Shown here piece after piece: positions 36,428 through 45,520 of a stretch of DNA of 64,000 nt (position 1 is its first letter; each line of letters starts with the position of its first letter). Under the pieces are notes generated by a model. That model ran no database searches. It was not told where the DNA came from and was given only the letters and a program-made list of their open reading frames with translations. The position numbers were made by a program, and so were the translations under genes. The DNA comes from Paenibacillus taichungensis (GTDB taxonomy: Bacteria > Bacillota > Bacilli > Paenibacillales > Paenibacillaceae): NCBI RefSeq assembly GCF_003287275.1, contig NZ_QEVW01000019.1, positions 1 to 64,000 of the forward strand. The letters run 5' to 3'.

Positions 36428-37345
36428 ATGCTTGCATTTCGCTTAACCGGCCTGCCGGATTCCCGGTTGCCTCTGTATCTGTATTGTGTGGGAACACAAG
36501 AAGAGAAAGTTCATTTTAGACCGGATGGATTTCCGGTGTATCAGCTTTTTTTATTACGCAGCGGCAAAGGGGAATTTAAGGTTCCAGGTGAAGGAGCATG
36601 GACAGTATCGGCAGGTGAACTGTTCGTGATCGAACCTGGGGTGGCCCATGAGTATATTCCGCATTCCAAAACACACGGGGAGCTCGGATATATCGGCATT
36701 GGCGGAGAGGCGGCGGGAGTAGTGCTTCGGTCCGCGGGACTGTTGCCAATGGGGTCACGGAGCTTGTCCAGATTTGATGAGTTCTGGTCTCGAGTGGCGG
36801 ACATCTGGCATTCCCTGGACAGTGGCATGACAGAAATGTGGAGCAGCTCAACAATCATCTATCAGCTTATTCTGGATATTTCACAGTCCATCTTCCCGCT
36901 TCATGATGCGACAGAAGAGCGAGAAGCAAGGAGTAGGTCTTTAACACGTTCTGAGCGCGAGTCGGAATCGGCAAATGAAGCATTCACTCGAGCAGTGTCG
37001 CTGATGCATACACACTACCAGGATGATCTGCTGTTGAAGCATATAGCTGAAGCCGTTGGTTATTCGGTGCAGCACCTGAACCGATTATTTCACCAGAGAC
37101 ATGGGGTGACAGGACATCAGTACATGCAGCGATTGCGTTTGCAGAAGGCATCGGAATGGTTGGACAAACACCCACGCGCAAGTGTAAGAGAGGCTGCGGA
37201 GACGGTTGGTATGGAAGTGAACTACTTTATCCGCATGTATAAGCGAGAATTCGGAGAGACCCCGGGCAAGGAGATCAAGCATCGCATTCAGCTCAAAATG
37301 GAGAGAGACTCTACGGGTCCTGTGGATCGTCTGTATGAAGTATGA
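36428..37345 (+). CDS. AraC family transcriptional regulator
   Basis: A 305-residue regulator. The N-terminal cupin-like sensor (about 20-110: QLFLLRSGKGEFKVPGEG, GELFVIEPGVAHEY) resembles sugar-binding AraC members. The C-terminal double helix-turn-helix (about 185-285: LLLKHIAEAVGYSVQHLNRLF and VREAAETVGMEVNYFIRMYKREFG) binds DNA. AAAGGA lies seven bases before the ATG. No sugar operon adjoins it, so its target is unknown. Confidence 0.9.
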   Translation: MLAFRLTGLPDSRLPLYLYCVGTQEEKVHFRPDGFPVYQLFLLRSGKGEFKVPGEGAWTVSAGELFVIEPGVAHEYIPHSKTHGELGYIGIGGEAAGVVLRSAGLLPMGSRSLSRFDEFWSRVADIWHSLDSGMTEMWSSSTIIYQLILDISQSIFPLHDATEEREARSRSLTRSERESESANEAFTRAVSLMHTHYQDDLLLKHIAEAVGYSVQHLNRLFHQRHGVTGHQYMQRLRLQKASEWLDKHPRASVREAAETVGMEVNYFIRMYKREFGETPGKEIKHRIQLKMERDSTGPVDRLYEV

Positions 37346-37493
37346 CAAGGTCATCCTTTCGGATATGGATTCAGTTTCAAACGAGCTACTGGCCGTAATA
37401 TAAGGTTACTTATGAGTTGTAGTAAGTGATTACCTTTACCTATGCTAGATAAAAAGCATTATGAGGTTTCCTATACGTCTGAAAATAAAAAAT

Positions 37494-37547
37494 AGCTGTC
37501 GAGAACTTCTCAACAGCTGGTTGAGGGCCATTATGGCCCTTTTTTTA
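37494..37547 (+). terminator. Double hairpin terminator
   Basis: Hairpin 1: AGCTGT-c-GAG/CTC-a-ACAGCT (37494-37518). Hairpin 2: AGGGCCAT/ATGGCCCT (37524-37540) followed by T7. The rest of the 37346-37665 gap shows no gene. Confidence 0.8.
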
Positions 37548-37665
37548 ACACACGATATTCTATCTCATCACCGAATTGTCGCACTTCACTTGTAATTCAT
37601 CTTCGCACATCACATAACTGTACGATATACCCAATGATGCTGCCCCACAAAGGGCATCAGCATCC

Positions 37666-38499
37666 TTATGCTTTCTTTTGTCCAAATAGTGGTCTCAACG
37701 TAGCCAATCCCACAATCCCGATTACAAGACTAATCCACGGAGCCAGCGTAAAAACGGGAAGGCTGTCACGCAGCGGATATCCTACAAATAGGACAAGCAC
37801 AACGATAACGATATAGATGACGATTCCGCGCAGATTAACCTGTGGCCGGGCAGTCTTGTCTGCTCCCTGATCGTCCGGCCGTTCAGCAAGGCGACGAAGC
37901 ATTTCAACCAGTGCAATACCTCCAACCGCCGCAACGATCAAGGAGAACAGGCTAATATGGCTAAATGGTTCCGTATCTCCACCCGTCCAGCCAATAAATA
38001 GCCCAACCGCACCTTGAATCAGCATGACAAAAGACAAAGCTGCCCAGGAGATCATGAAGTACCATTTGGGCGTCCGTTTCACTTGATCCGGAGTCTCCAC
38101 AGGTTGGGCTTCAACTGCTTCTGTTTTCTTGGCTGACGTACTGGTTTTATTGGATTTGCTTCCGCCCCGTACGGCCGTACTTGAAGTTCTGGATGAGTCC
38201 ATATTTGATTCACCAGCAGTTACGGACGGATTATTGTCTGCTACACCTAGTTGTGAATAGATATCCTTTTGCATATCAGGTCCATATAACTCACGAGCAG
38301 GCTTGCCGTCACGCTGAGCTTGTACGATGGCTCTTCCAGCCGAGAGAATCCATTCTTCCTGCGTTCTCTCATCGGCAGGTGCTTGACGCGCAATGGTGCT
38401 AATCTGATCAAACAGTTTTACATGTTCCGGTGTCATTTTACTCATTTCGGTCATTTGCCGATTCTGTATTTCTTTCAACTTTTTATAGGAAATCCCCAA
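37666..38499 (-). CDS. DUF1129-like membrane protein
   Basis: A 277-residue protein. The N-terminal cytoplasmic half (about 1-145) ends in a Ser/Thr/Lys-rich linker. Four hydrophobic segments follow (about 150-170, 180-200, 220-240, 250-270). The order of a helical N-domain followed by a membrane domain resembles DUF1129 proteins of Firmicutes. The start is chosen as a TTG at 38499 because GGGGGAG lies six bases before it; an upstream GTG at 38523 precedes the ribosome site. Function is unknown. Confidence 0.75.
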   Translation of the reverse strand: MGISYKKLKEIQNRQMTEMSKMTPEHVKLFDQISTIARQAPADERTQEEWILSAGRAIVQAQRDGKPARELYGPDMQKDIYSQLGVADNNPSVTAGESNMDSSRTSSTAVRGGSKSNKTSTSAKKTEAVEAQPVETPDQVKRTPKWYFMISWAALSFVMLIQGAVGLFIGWTGGDTEPFSHISLFSLIVAAVGGIALVEMLRRLAERPDDQGADKTARPQVNLRGIVIYIVIVVLVLFVGYPLRDSLPVFTLAPWISLVIGIVGLATLRPLFGQKKA

Positions 38500-38595
38500 T
38501 GATTGCTCCCCCTGTCTACACACGTTCTGATCCCCGGTGAATCTGGAGACCCTGACGGTATTTTAGTATACGGGAAGGGCTCTCGTTTCGCAAAG

Positions 38596-38715
38596 TCATT
38601 CCTTATAAAACAACTGTTTACGATTCGACCATAGCCCTGCGCAGGCCAGAATGACACATGTGCAAAGCAGAACCAGTTTTCCGTGACTACGAATCCATTC
38701 CAAGATGTGTTCCAT
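38596..38715 (-). CDS. Small single-pass membrane protein of 39 residues
   Basis: A short minus-strand frame starts MEHILEWIRSHGKLVLLCTC and ends SNRKQLFYKE. One hydrophobic segment (about 13-30) is flanked by charged residues. AAAGGG lies seven bases before the ATG at 38715. It lies about 100 bp upstream of, and on the same strand as, the DUF1129-like gene, so the two may be cotranscribed. No family is recognised, and the evidence is the ribosome site and the clean topology. Confidence 0.5.
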   Translation of the reverse strand: MEHILEWIRSHGKLVLLCTCVILACAGLWSNRKQLFYKE

Positions 38716-38913
38716 GAATTCAACCCTTTCGCCAGAAGGAATCGGAGGCAAATGTTGGCTATGATATATTGCTTAGGTTCTCCTTGGTTCGCCATTAATA
38801 TGCGTAACTGCTCGTCCAGTTCTAACGATTGTGTGAAGAATGAATAAAGTACAGCCGATTCCACCACAATAGTAGCATTTCCAACAGAAACCAGGGATTG
38901 GAGTGTGGCAGGA

Positions 38914-39150
38914 ATGGATCAACAAACGGATAAACTAACTAGGAAGCTGCTGCTGAACAGCAACTCCCGTGGAGTAAGGGATGAGGTTGTGCCAATGGAT
39001 GAGACGTTGGAGGAAGCTGAATACGCGGAAGATTACACAGAAGGAACATTCCAATCAGGGAGTTTCTGGGGGAATTCGAATTCAGCTCATGATCATGAAT
39101 GGCAGGGTCGAGTGGAGACCCATGAGATGTTCCGTCGCAGTTATGAGTAG
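38914..39150 (+). CDS. Small acidic protein of unknown function
   Basis: A 78-residue hydrophilic protein (MDQQTDKLTRKLL..., ending ETHEMFRRSYE), rich in Asp, Glu and Ser, probably partly disordered. The ATG at 38914 has GGAG ten bases upstream. A GTG three codons earlier (38905) with AGGGA is an alternative. A terminator follows at 39176. The family is not recognised. Confidence 0.6.
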   Translation: MDQQTDKLTRKLLLNSNSRGVRDEVVPMDETLEEAEYAEDYTEGTFQSGSFWGNSNSAHDHEWQGRVETHEMFRRSYE

Positions 39151-39175
39151 TGGCTTAAAGTATTAGGAATGACTC

Positions 39176-39211
39176 GAGTCAGCTGTTGCCAGCTTGGCTC
39201 ATTTTTTTTGC
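39176..39211 (+). terminator. Terminator
   Basis: Stem GAG-tc-AGCTG/CAGCT-tgg-CTC followed by a T8 run. Confidence 0.8.
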
Positions 39212-39389
39212 GAAATTGCCGATAAAATGTAGACAAGGTACGTCTCGAAATGGACATTTCCTCTCGTTGACTTGAGGTTCACAGGATGATAATATACTAA
39301 TATCACTTTAATACACATTAAACTTATCGGATTTATATATAATTAACAAAATGAACATGAGCAGGGAAGAATGGAAAGGGGAAATGGGC

Positions 39390-40220
39390 ATGGAGCGTCA
39401 GATCAGTATTCGTCATGGGCAGGAAGAATTAACAGCCACGATTCATTATCCGGTCGTCAAAGACATCAAGGAGGGAAATCACCAACAGCGCGTGCCTCTT
39501 GCTGTTATCTGCCACGGATTCGTAGGAAGTCGGATCGGTGTAGATCGTCTGTTTGTGAAGACCGCCCGTGAGCTGGCCGAAGATGGGTATTTGGTGCTGC
39601 GCTTCGATTACATCGGCTGCGGGGAGAGCAGTGGTGAGTACGGAGCTGAAGGACTAGAATCCATGATTAACCAAACACGTTCTGTGCTGGACTATGCGGT
39701 AAACTGCAGTGATGTAGATCCAACCCGTGTAACGCTGATCGGTCATAGTCTGGGTGGAGCTGTTGCTCTGCTGACTGCTGTCCGTGACAAACGCGTCAAG
39801 AATCTCGTCATGTGGTCATCCGTAGGATACCCGTTCAATGATATCGTGAAGATTACGGGACGTGATGTGTACGATGAAGGGGTGAAGCTGGGGTCGGCTG
39901 ATTATCTCGGCTACAAGTTTACACCAGCATTCTTTGAATCACTGGCTGAACATCAGCCATTCCAGGAAGCCGTTAAATTTAATGGGGATGTTCTGGTGGT
40001 GCACGGCACGTCGGATGAGATCATTCCTGTCGATTACGCATTCCTATATCAAAAGGTATTCTGGATGCGCCAGGAAGGCCGCTGCGACAAGGAGATTATT
40101 TTCCAGGGCGATCATACCTTCTCTTCCGGTAAAGAGCGTGAACAGCTAATTACGCGTACGAGAGAATGGCTGGGAGAACGTCAGAAGATCGAACAGGATT
40201 GGCAGCACTGGATGATCTAA
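39390..40220 (+). CDS. Alpha/beta hydrolase (S9-like esterase/peptidase fold)
   Basis: A 276-residue cytoplasmic hydrolase. The triad is visible: Ser in GHSLGGA, Asp in VVHGTSDEIIPVDYA, His in FQGDHTFSSGKE. The segment LRFDYIGCGESSGEYG is typical of this family. The frame opens at 39351, but AAAGGGG lies just before the ATG at 39390. It is probably an esterase, with unknown substrate. Confidence 0.88.
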   Translation: MERQISIRHGQEELTATIHYPVVKDIKEGNHQQRVPLAVICHGFVGSRIGVDRLFVKTARELAEDGYLVLRFDYIGCGESSGEYGAEGLESMINQTRSVLDYAVNCSDVDPTRVTLIGHSLGGAVALLTAVRDKRVKNLVMWSSVGYPFNDIVKITGRDVYDEGVKLGSADYLGYKFTPAFFESLAEHQPFQEAVKFNGDVLVVHGTSDEIIPVDYAFLYQKVFWMRQEGRCDKEIIFQGDHTFSSGKEREQLITRTREWLGERQKIEQDWQHWMI

Positions 40221-40400
40221 GAGAGGTTGAATATCAATCTTTATCCTTAGGCTGGAACATTCTTTATCCAACATGGCTTGGTCCATAAGGCAACATGCGC
40301 GTCCAGATTGCATCTGATTGGGATGTTAGCTTGGAAAAGCGCCTTCTTCGGGGTAAAATAGAAGGGTAAGCATCCTATCCGTGTCTGGAGGTTGGCAGCA

Positions 40401-41186
40401 ATGACATTACCCGCACTATTCATTGCGCATGGTTCTCCCGCTCTGGCGGTGGAGAGCAATGACTACACTCACTTTTTGAACCAGCTTGGAGACAGGCTGC
40501 CGGCTCCGAAAGCCATTGTTGTATTTACGGCGCATTGGGATCGTCCCGAACCGTCCGTGACAATGGATGATACACATCAGACCTTGCATGATTTTTACGG
40601 ATTTCCCTCTAATATGTATACAATGAATTACCCTGCGCCTGGTCAGCCAGACCTTGCGAATGAGATCTGCGCTCTGTTCACCCGTAGTAATCTTCCACAT
40701 CAACCGGTTCGAGGCCGGGGATTGGATCACGGGGTATGGGTACCGCTGTTACACATGTATCCAGAGGCCAATATTCCTGTTATTGCGGTATCTGTCGATT
40801 CGCTGCGTTCCCCGCAGGAACAGTATGATATTGGGCGGATGCTGGAGCAGCTGCGTCATGATAATGTGCTGATCATTGGCAGCGGCGGAACGGTTCATAA
40901 CTTGCGCATGCTTGGCAGCAATGATGAACCCCAAGACTGGGCAGTGGAATTCGATAACTGGATTGGCGAGCGGCTTGAACAGTGGAATACGAGAGAGCTG
41001 TTTCAATATGACAAAAAAGCGCCACATGCCCGCACGGCGGTTCCATCTTATGGGACGGAGCACATTGCGCCTTTGTTCTATGCCATGGGTACGGCTGATA
41101 TGTCACGATCTGCAAAGCGTCTATTCCAGTCGTATCCTTATGGTACGCTCAGTTTAAACTGCTGGCAGTTTGGTGACGGCGTATAA
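40401..41186 (+). CDS. Class III extradiol dioxygenase (DODA/YgiD type)
   Basis: A 261-residue member of the LigB-like superfamily, related to 4,5-DOPA dioxygenase and E. coli YgiD. Conserved histidines are visible in FIAHGSPALA, FTAHWDRPEP, RGLDHGVWVPLLHMYP, and GSGGTVHNLRML. They form the usual metal site. The ATG at 40401 has GGAGG nine bases upstream. Monocistronic. Many bacterial members act on unknown catechols, so the substrate should not be assumed. Confidence 0.9.
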   Translation: MTLPALFIAHGSPALAVESNDYTHFLNQLGDRLPAPKAIVVFTAHWDRPEPSVTMDDTHQTLHDFYGFPSNMYTMNYPAPGQPDLANEICALFTRSNLPHQPVRGRGLDHGVWVPLLHMYPEANIPVIAVSVDSLRSPQEQYDIGRMLEQLRHDNVLIIGSGGTVHNLRMLGSNDEPQDWAVEFDNWIGERLEQWNTRELFQYDKKAPHARTAVPSYGTEHIAPLFYAMGTADMSRSAKRLFQSYPYGTLSLNCWQFGDGV

Positions 41187-41286
41187 CTTGGAACAGACAA
41201 GAGTATGTGAACAATTCTTTTTGTTTTATTTTGCAAATACACCTAGTTCATCGACCAGCAGGACTTAGGTTATGAATTAGCTGAAC

Positions 41287-41333
41287 AAAAAAAGGTTTCT
41301 GCGGCCAGCGTTGTGGGCCTCAGGAACCTTTTT
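41287..41333 (+). terminator. Terminator
   Basis: AAAAAGGTT...GGCC/GGGCC...AACCTTTTT hairpin, usable on both strands, between two convergent genes. Confidence 0.85.
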
Positions 41334-41365
41334 CTATAAGTTGAGCATTCTGCAATTTAGTATAA

Positions 41366-41578
41366 TCACTTGCGAATCTCGAAGAGCTCACATGCTGTAC
41401 GCGAGTGATATGCCAGTTCGCTTACACTGGATTGAATCACAACGGTATTGCTGTCAAAACGGATAATGACGCCACCAGAATCAATCTGGTGATTATCTTT
41501 GAAAACACGGACTTTATGCTTCATTTCCATCGCTTCCTGGAAGTCGGCATCGGTCTCAAGACGGCGCTGGGTTGGCAT
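41366..41578 (-). CDS. Conserved hypothetical small protein
   Basis: A 70-residue protein, MPTQRRLETDADFQ...ACELFEIRK, soluble and probably an alpha/beta fold with strands at HKVRVFKDNHQI and GGVIIRFDSNTVVIQSS. The last part looks like a small beta barrel (SH3-like) that could bind nucleic acid or protein; this is inference. The start at 41578 follows AAAGGAG by nine bases. An in-frame TTG at 41647 is less likely. Confidence 0.7.
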   Translation of the reverse strand: MPTQRRLETDADFQEAMEMKHKVRVFKDNHQIDSGGVIIRFDSNTVVIQSSVSELAYHSRTACELFEIRK

Positions 41579-41671
41579 GTCATTGTACTCCTTTAATTGT
41601 AGTCGATCGATATGTTCATCATAATACGTGTTTCTGTCGATGGGCAAGTCAGATGACCTACAAGCATATAT

Positions 41672-41715
41672 AAAAAAACAAAAAGTCCTGCTCTCCAGGG
41701 GGAGGGGAGCAGGAC
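41672..41715 (-). terminator. doxX terminator (minus strand)
   Basis: On the minus strand GTCCTGCTC pairs with GAGCAGGAC, followed by TTTTTGTTTTTTT. Confidence 0.85.
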
Positions 41716-41736
41716 CGGAAAATGTCTATTTAATAT

Positions 41737-42276
41737 TTAGGCTGTTTTGTGTGTATGGTTTATCGTTGGTGTGTCTTTCGGCTGACTGCCTTTGTTGCGA
41801 GTGAACAATCCGCGAAGGTAAGGCATTACCCAACGATCCAAACCGATTTTACCAGCATTTGCACCGGCGACTACAAGGAAGATTTCCATCAGGACTAACT
41901 GAGCATTCGTGCTTACTGTTCCCGAGAAGAGGAACGCGAAGTTCATGACCATCGCCATCAGTGCTGCCAGTGTTGTGAAGCATCCAAGAATGAGACCCAA
42001 ACCTACAAGGAATTCACCTAGTGGGATGATGAAGTCGAACAGTCCTGCATTTGGTACCGCGAAGTTCTCAAGGAATGTTCCCCACCAAGCTTGAACGGTT
42101 GGGTTTTCACCCGTTGCTTTTCCTACAGCGCCTGCAAGGAATCCGCCAGCTTGGAATCCACCTGTTAATTTGCCCCATCCGTGCGTCATCCAGTCGTAAC
42201 CGATATACACCCGAAGTACTGTCAAAATCCACATTGCCACTTTGTTTTCTCTAAGCCATTGGTTGAAGCTGAACAT
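41737..42276 (-). CDS. DoxX family membrane protein
   Basis: A 179-residue protein with about four membrane helices. The N-terminal WILTVLRVYIGYDWMTHGWGKL and the segment FIIPLGEFLVGLGLILGCFTTLAAL are typical of DoxX. DoxX proteins are linked to thiosulfate:quinone oxidoreductases in archaea and to redox stress in bacteria. The start is the ATG at 42276, with AAGGAG eight bases upstream; a GTG three codons earlier overlaps the ribosome site. An Fnr/Rex-like palindrome lies upstream. Confidence 0.88.
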   Translation of the reverse strand: MFSFNQWLRENKVAMWILTVLRVYIGYDWMTHGWGKLTGGFQAGGFLAGAVGKATGENPTVQAWWGTFLENFAVPNAGLFDFIIPLGEFLVGLGLILGCFTTLAALMAMVMNFAFLFSGTVSTNAQLVLMEIFLVVAGANAGKIGLDRWVMPYLRGLFTRNKGSQPKDTPTINHTHKTA

Positions 42277-42349
42277 ATAAACCACTCCTTCATGGAATTT
42301 AGTGTGTGTTGTTTTTTTGTTTTTCTAAGTGATCACCTTTGATGTCTTT

Positions 42350-42393
42350 ATTGTATAGTTCAAAAGTCATTCTGTTTGTGATTATTATCACAA
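42350..42393 (-). promoter_or_regulatory. doxX promoter with Fnr/CRP- or Rex-like operator
   Basis: TTGTGAT-TATT-ATCACAA (42376-42393) is a perfect inverted repeat. It reads TGTGA-N6-TCACA (Fnr/CRP type) and is one base per arm from the Rex box TTGTGAA-N4-TTCACAA. A minus-strand -10 TACAAT lies at 42355-42350. With the start predicted near 42343, the palindrome centres at -41.5, the class II activator position. No -35 is evident. Confidence 0.6.
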
Positions 42394-42614
42394 TCTAGTT
42401 CAAATTTTAAGTAAGGTTTGAGAAGTTCACATTTAGGACATATTTTTCAGTCTGCCTCAAGTTTCAAACGTAAAATGAAGGGTAGAAAATGCTCTCCTTA
42501 TCGAAGACAAATGGTGCTGTGTGTGATTAAATGGAAAGAAATACGTGAAATGGTCACTTACATAAGAGCAACTACAGCCTAGATTTCAGCCATATCGTTC
42601 AGGAGGTACATATA

Positions 42615-43682
42615 TTGAAGCAATTGAAATGGAACAAAACGACGTCAGCGGCGTCGCTGCTTATTCTGGCCCTGAGTCTGGTCGCTTGTCAGAATAAGGA
42701 GATGGTGCAGATTCCAAAGCCGGAGTCCGTTCCTACACCGATACAGGAAGAACAAGAGACAGAAGAACCTGCCACTTCGCTCTACACAGCACCACTTACG
42801 GGTCTGCCTGTTGATGAAGCAATTATGCGTCGCCCACTGGCAGTCATGATTAACAATGCTCCTGCAGCGCGGCCTCAATCCGGTCTAAGCGCGGCAGATA
42901 TTATTATCGAAGTGCTCGCTGAGGGAGGCATTACCCGTTTTATTGCCATCTTCCAAAGTGAAGGCGGGGCAGAAACGGTCGGACCCGTGCGCAGTATCCG
43001 TCCGTATCTGATCGAGCTTGGTGAGAGTTACGATGGTGTGTTGGTACATGCGGGTGGCAGCCCGGATGCCTATTCCATTTTACAAAAGCAGCAGAAACAG
43101 CATATGGATGAGATATCGAATAGCGGCCCTTATTTCTGGCGTTCCTCGGATCGTAAAGCACCGCACAATCTATATACGTCGGCGGACAAGCTGAGAGAAG
43201 GCGCGGATACCAAAGGCTATAGTCACGACTTTAAGTCCCCTATATATACGTATAACGAAGAAGGTTCCACGTCCGCCGGAGAGTTGGCCAAGCAGTTCGA
43301 TATTCATTATTTATTGGAGAGTTACCGGGTCACGTATGATTATGATGAAGTTAGCGGACGATATATGAGATTGGTGAACGGAAAGGCAGATCAGGATCTG
43401 GATAATGGCAGTCCCATTGGAGCGGCAAATATTATTGTAGCGGGTGCGGATCACAAGGTACTCGATAATGTGGGCAGACTTTCCGTTAATTTGGAGCAGG
43501 GCGGTGAAGCCATGCTGTTTCAAAAAGGCAAGATGATTCGAGGACAGTGGGTCAAAAAGCCAGGTGATATTATTCGATTTGTACAAAATGGGACCGAAGT
43601 TGCTCTTGTTCCTGGCAAGACTTTCATCAGTATCGTTCCGAATCAGCCTGACTTTGCAGGGCATGTCGAAATTGAAAATTAA
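42615..43682 (+). CDS. yerB: DUF3048 lipoprotein, YerB-like
   Basis: A 355-residue predicted lipoprotein. The signal peptide ends in the lipobox LVAC, with Cys25 as the lipidated residue. The DUF3048 domain runs from about 60 (LTGLPVDEAIMRRPLAVMINNAPAARPQSGLSAADI), and the second half contains RRxKAPHNLYTS-like text (SDRKAPHNLYT). The start is a TTG at 42615 with AGGAGGT before it. In B. subtilis yerB and yerC are near neighbours of the pur operon; here they lie farther away. Molecular function is unknown. Confidence 0.88.
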   Translation: MKQLKWNKTTSAASLLILALSLVACQNKEMVQIPKPESVPTPIQEEQETEEPATSLYTAPLTGLPVDEAIMRRPLAVMINNAPAARPQSGLSAADIIIEVLAEGGITRFIAIFQSEGGAETVGPVRSIRPYLIELGESYDGVLVHAGGSPDAYSILQKQQKQHMDEISNSGPYFWRSSDRKAPHNLYTSADKLREGADTKGYSHDFKSPIYTYNEEGSTSAGELAKQFDIHYLLESYRVTYDYDEVSGRYMRLVNGKADQDLDNGSPIGAANIIVAGADHKVLDNVGRLSVNLEQGGEAMLFQKGKMIRGQWVKKPGDIIRFVQNGTEVALVPGKTFISIVPNQPDFAGHVEIEN

Positions 43683-43898
43683 TCCAATATGAAGAGAAAT
43701 GTAAACGCAGTGTAAAATTTCATCATCATTTTTCCAGCCATTCCAAATAATTAAGATTCATTTCAGATTTATGTGATAAGAATATAAAAAAGGATCATGC
43801 CTTATGTACAAACCGTGAAACATTTATGATAAGATATCAAAGGTTGTCATTTCATGTTTCATCGGTTATCGGCAATTTCTCGTAAAGGGGATAGAGCT

Positions 43899-44516
43899 AT
43901 GAAGCTTAAGAAGAAGAAGGATATATTTTTTGAGACACTAGAGAACATGGCAGATACGGTCGTGCAAGCGGCTGATTATTTCTCCCAACATGTTTCCAAC
44001 CTTCAGGATGTGACTCTTTTTGCCAATGAAATGAAGAAGTACGAGTCCCAGTGTGATGATTATGTTCATACCATCATTACAGAGCTCAACAAGACATTTA
44101 TCACGCCGATCGAACGCGATGATATTATGGAACTGACAACGACACTTGATGACGTATTGGACGGACTCGAAGCAACGGCTTCCCGTTTCTATATGTACCA
44201 ACTGACTGACCCGGACGATTATATCGTTCAATTCGCTGAAATTTTGCGCCAATCGGCTTACGAAATTCAGAAGGCCATTCATTTGCTGTCTCAGAAAAAG
44301 TTGCTGGCGATCCGCGAGTACACGATTCGTCTGAACGATCTGGAAAACCAGGGCGACGAAGTGCTGCGCAACTGTATCAAGAACCTTTTTGCTACTGTGC
44401 CTGATCCGATTGAACTGATCAAACGCAAGGAAATTTACGAACGTCTTGAGACGACAACGGATGCTTGTGAACACGTAGCGAATGTGCTCGAATCCATCAT
44501 CATGCGTAATTCTTAA
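43899..44516 (+). CDS. DUF47/PhoU-like phosphate transport accessory protein
   Basis: A 205-residue all-helical protein of the DUF47 (Pit accessory, PhoU-like) family: LKKKKDIFFETLENMADTVVQAADYF and the repeat-like ERDDIMELTTTLDDVLDGLE. It is followed 14 bp later by a PiT transporter, the usual arrangement, and probably modulates that transporter. The start is the ATG at 43899 with AAAGGGG eight bases upstream. Confidence 0.92.
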   Translation: MKLKKKKDIFFETLENMADTVVQAADYFSQHVSNLQDVTLFANEMKKYESQCDDYVHTIITELNKTFITPIERDDIMELTTTLDDVLDGLEATASRFYMYQLTDPDDYIVQFAEILRQSAYEIQKAIHLLSQKKLLAIREYTIRLNDLENQGDEVLRNCIKNLFATVPDPIELIKRKEIYERLETTTDACEHVANVLESIIMRNS

Positions 44517-44530
44517 GGAGCCAGAGAATA

Positions 44531-45520
44531 ATGGAAACAACGATTTGGGTATTGGGTATAGTCGTCTTCCTTGCACTGGCGTTTGACTTCATCAACGGAT
44601 TTCACGATACGGCGAATGCCATCGCAACTTCGGTCTCGACACGGGCACTGACTCCGCGCCGAGCAATCCTTATGGCTGCCGTGATGAACTTTGTCGGTGC
44701 CATGATGTTTACTGGAGTAGCGAAGACGATTGGGGGGAGTGTAACAGACCCCACCAAGCTGGATAACGGGATTGAGGTCGTCATAGTCACCTTGATCGCC
44801 GCGATTATCTGGAATCTCGTTACATGGTGGTTCGGAATTCCTTCTTCATCCTCGCATGCACTGATTGGTGCTCTTGCTGGTGCTGTACTTGTTGGCGCAG
44901 GGGCTGATAAAGTCAAATGGAGTGGATTTATTGACATCGTCGGAGGGTTGTTATTATCACCTCTGATCGCATTTGCCATCGGTTATGTGGTCATGACCAT
45001 TCTCAAATATATTTTTGCCAAACGCAGTCCGCATAACGTGAACAAAGGTTTCCGTACGGTACAGATTTTCACAGCAGCACTTCAGGCATTTACGCACGGT
45101 ACCAATGATGCGCAGAAGGCAATGGGGATCATTACTTTTGCTTTGGTCGCAGCAGGCGTACAGGATCATCTGGATGTTCCGTTGTGGGTTAAAATCTCTG
45201 CGGCAACAGCGATGGCGCTTGGTACTTCCATTGGTGGTTGGAAAATCATCAAAACGATGGGAACCAAAATTTTCAAAATTGAACCGATTAACGGTTTTGC
45301 CGCGGATCTGTCAGCTGCATCCGTTATTTTCACAGCAACGTTGCTCCACCTGCCGGTGAGTACAACGCACGCAATCACATCTGCCATTCTGGGTGTTGGT
45401 TCCGCGAAACGTTTCTCAGCCGTTAAATGGGGACTTGCTGGACGTATCATTATTACGTGGTTTATTACGATTCCGATTACCGGGGCGCTGGCAGGATTGT
45501 TGTACTGGATCATTTTCTAA
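44531..45520 (+). CDS. pit: Inorganic phosphate transporter, PiT family
   Basis: A 329-residue membrane protein with about nine to ten helices. The duplicated PiT signature is visible: FINGFHDTANAIATSV near the N-terminus and ALQAFTHGTNDAQKAMG in the second half, plus GIPSSSSHALIGALAGA and LPVSTTHAITSAILG. It takes up phosphate (as a metal-phosphate complex) with a cation gradient. It is paired with the DUF47 gene. AAGGAG precedes the ATG. Confidence 0.95.
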   Translation: METTIWVLGIVVFLALAFDFINGFHDTANAIATSVSTRALTPRRAILMAAVMNFVGAMMFTGVAKTIGGSVTDPTKLDNGIEVVIVTLIAAIIWNLVTWWFGIPSSSSHALIGALAGAVLVGAGADKVKWSGFIDIVGGLLLSPLIAFAIGYVVMTILKYIFAKRSPHNVNKGFRTVQIFTAALQAFTHGTNDAQKAMGIITFALVAAGVQDHLDVPLWVKISAATAMALGTSIGGWKIIKTMGTKIFKIEPINGFAADLSAASVIFTATLLHLPVSTTHAITSAILGVGSAKRFSAVKWGLAGRIIITWFITIPITGALAGLLYWIIF

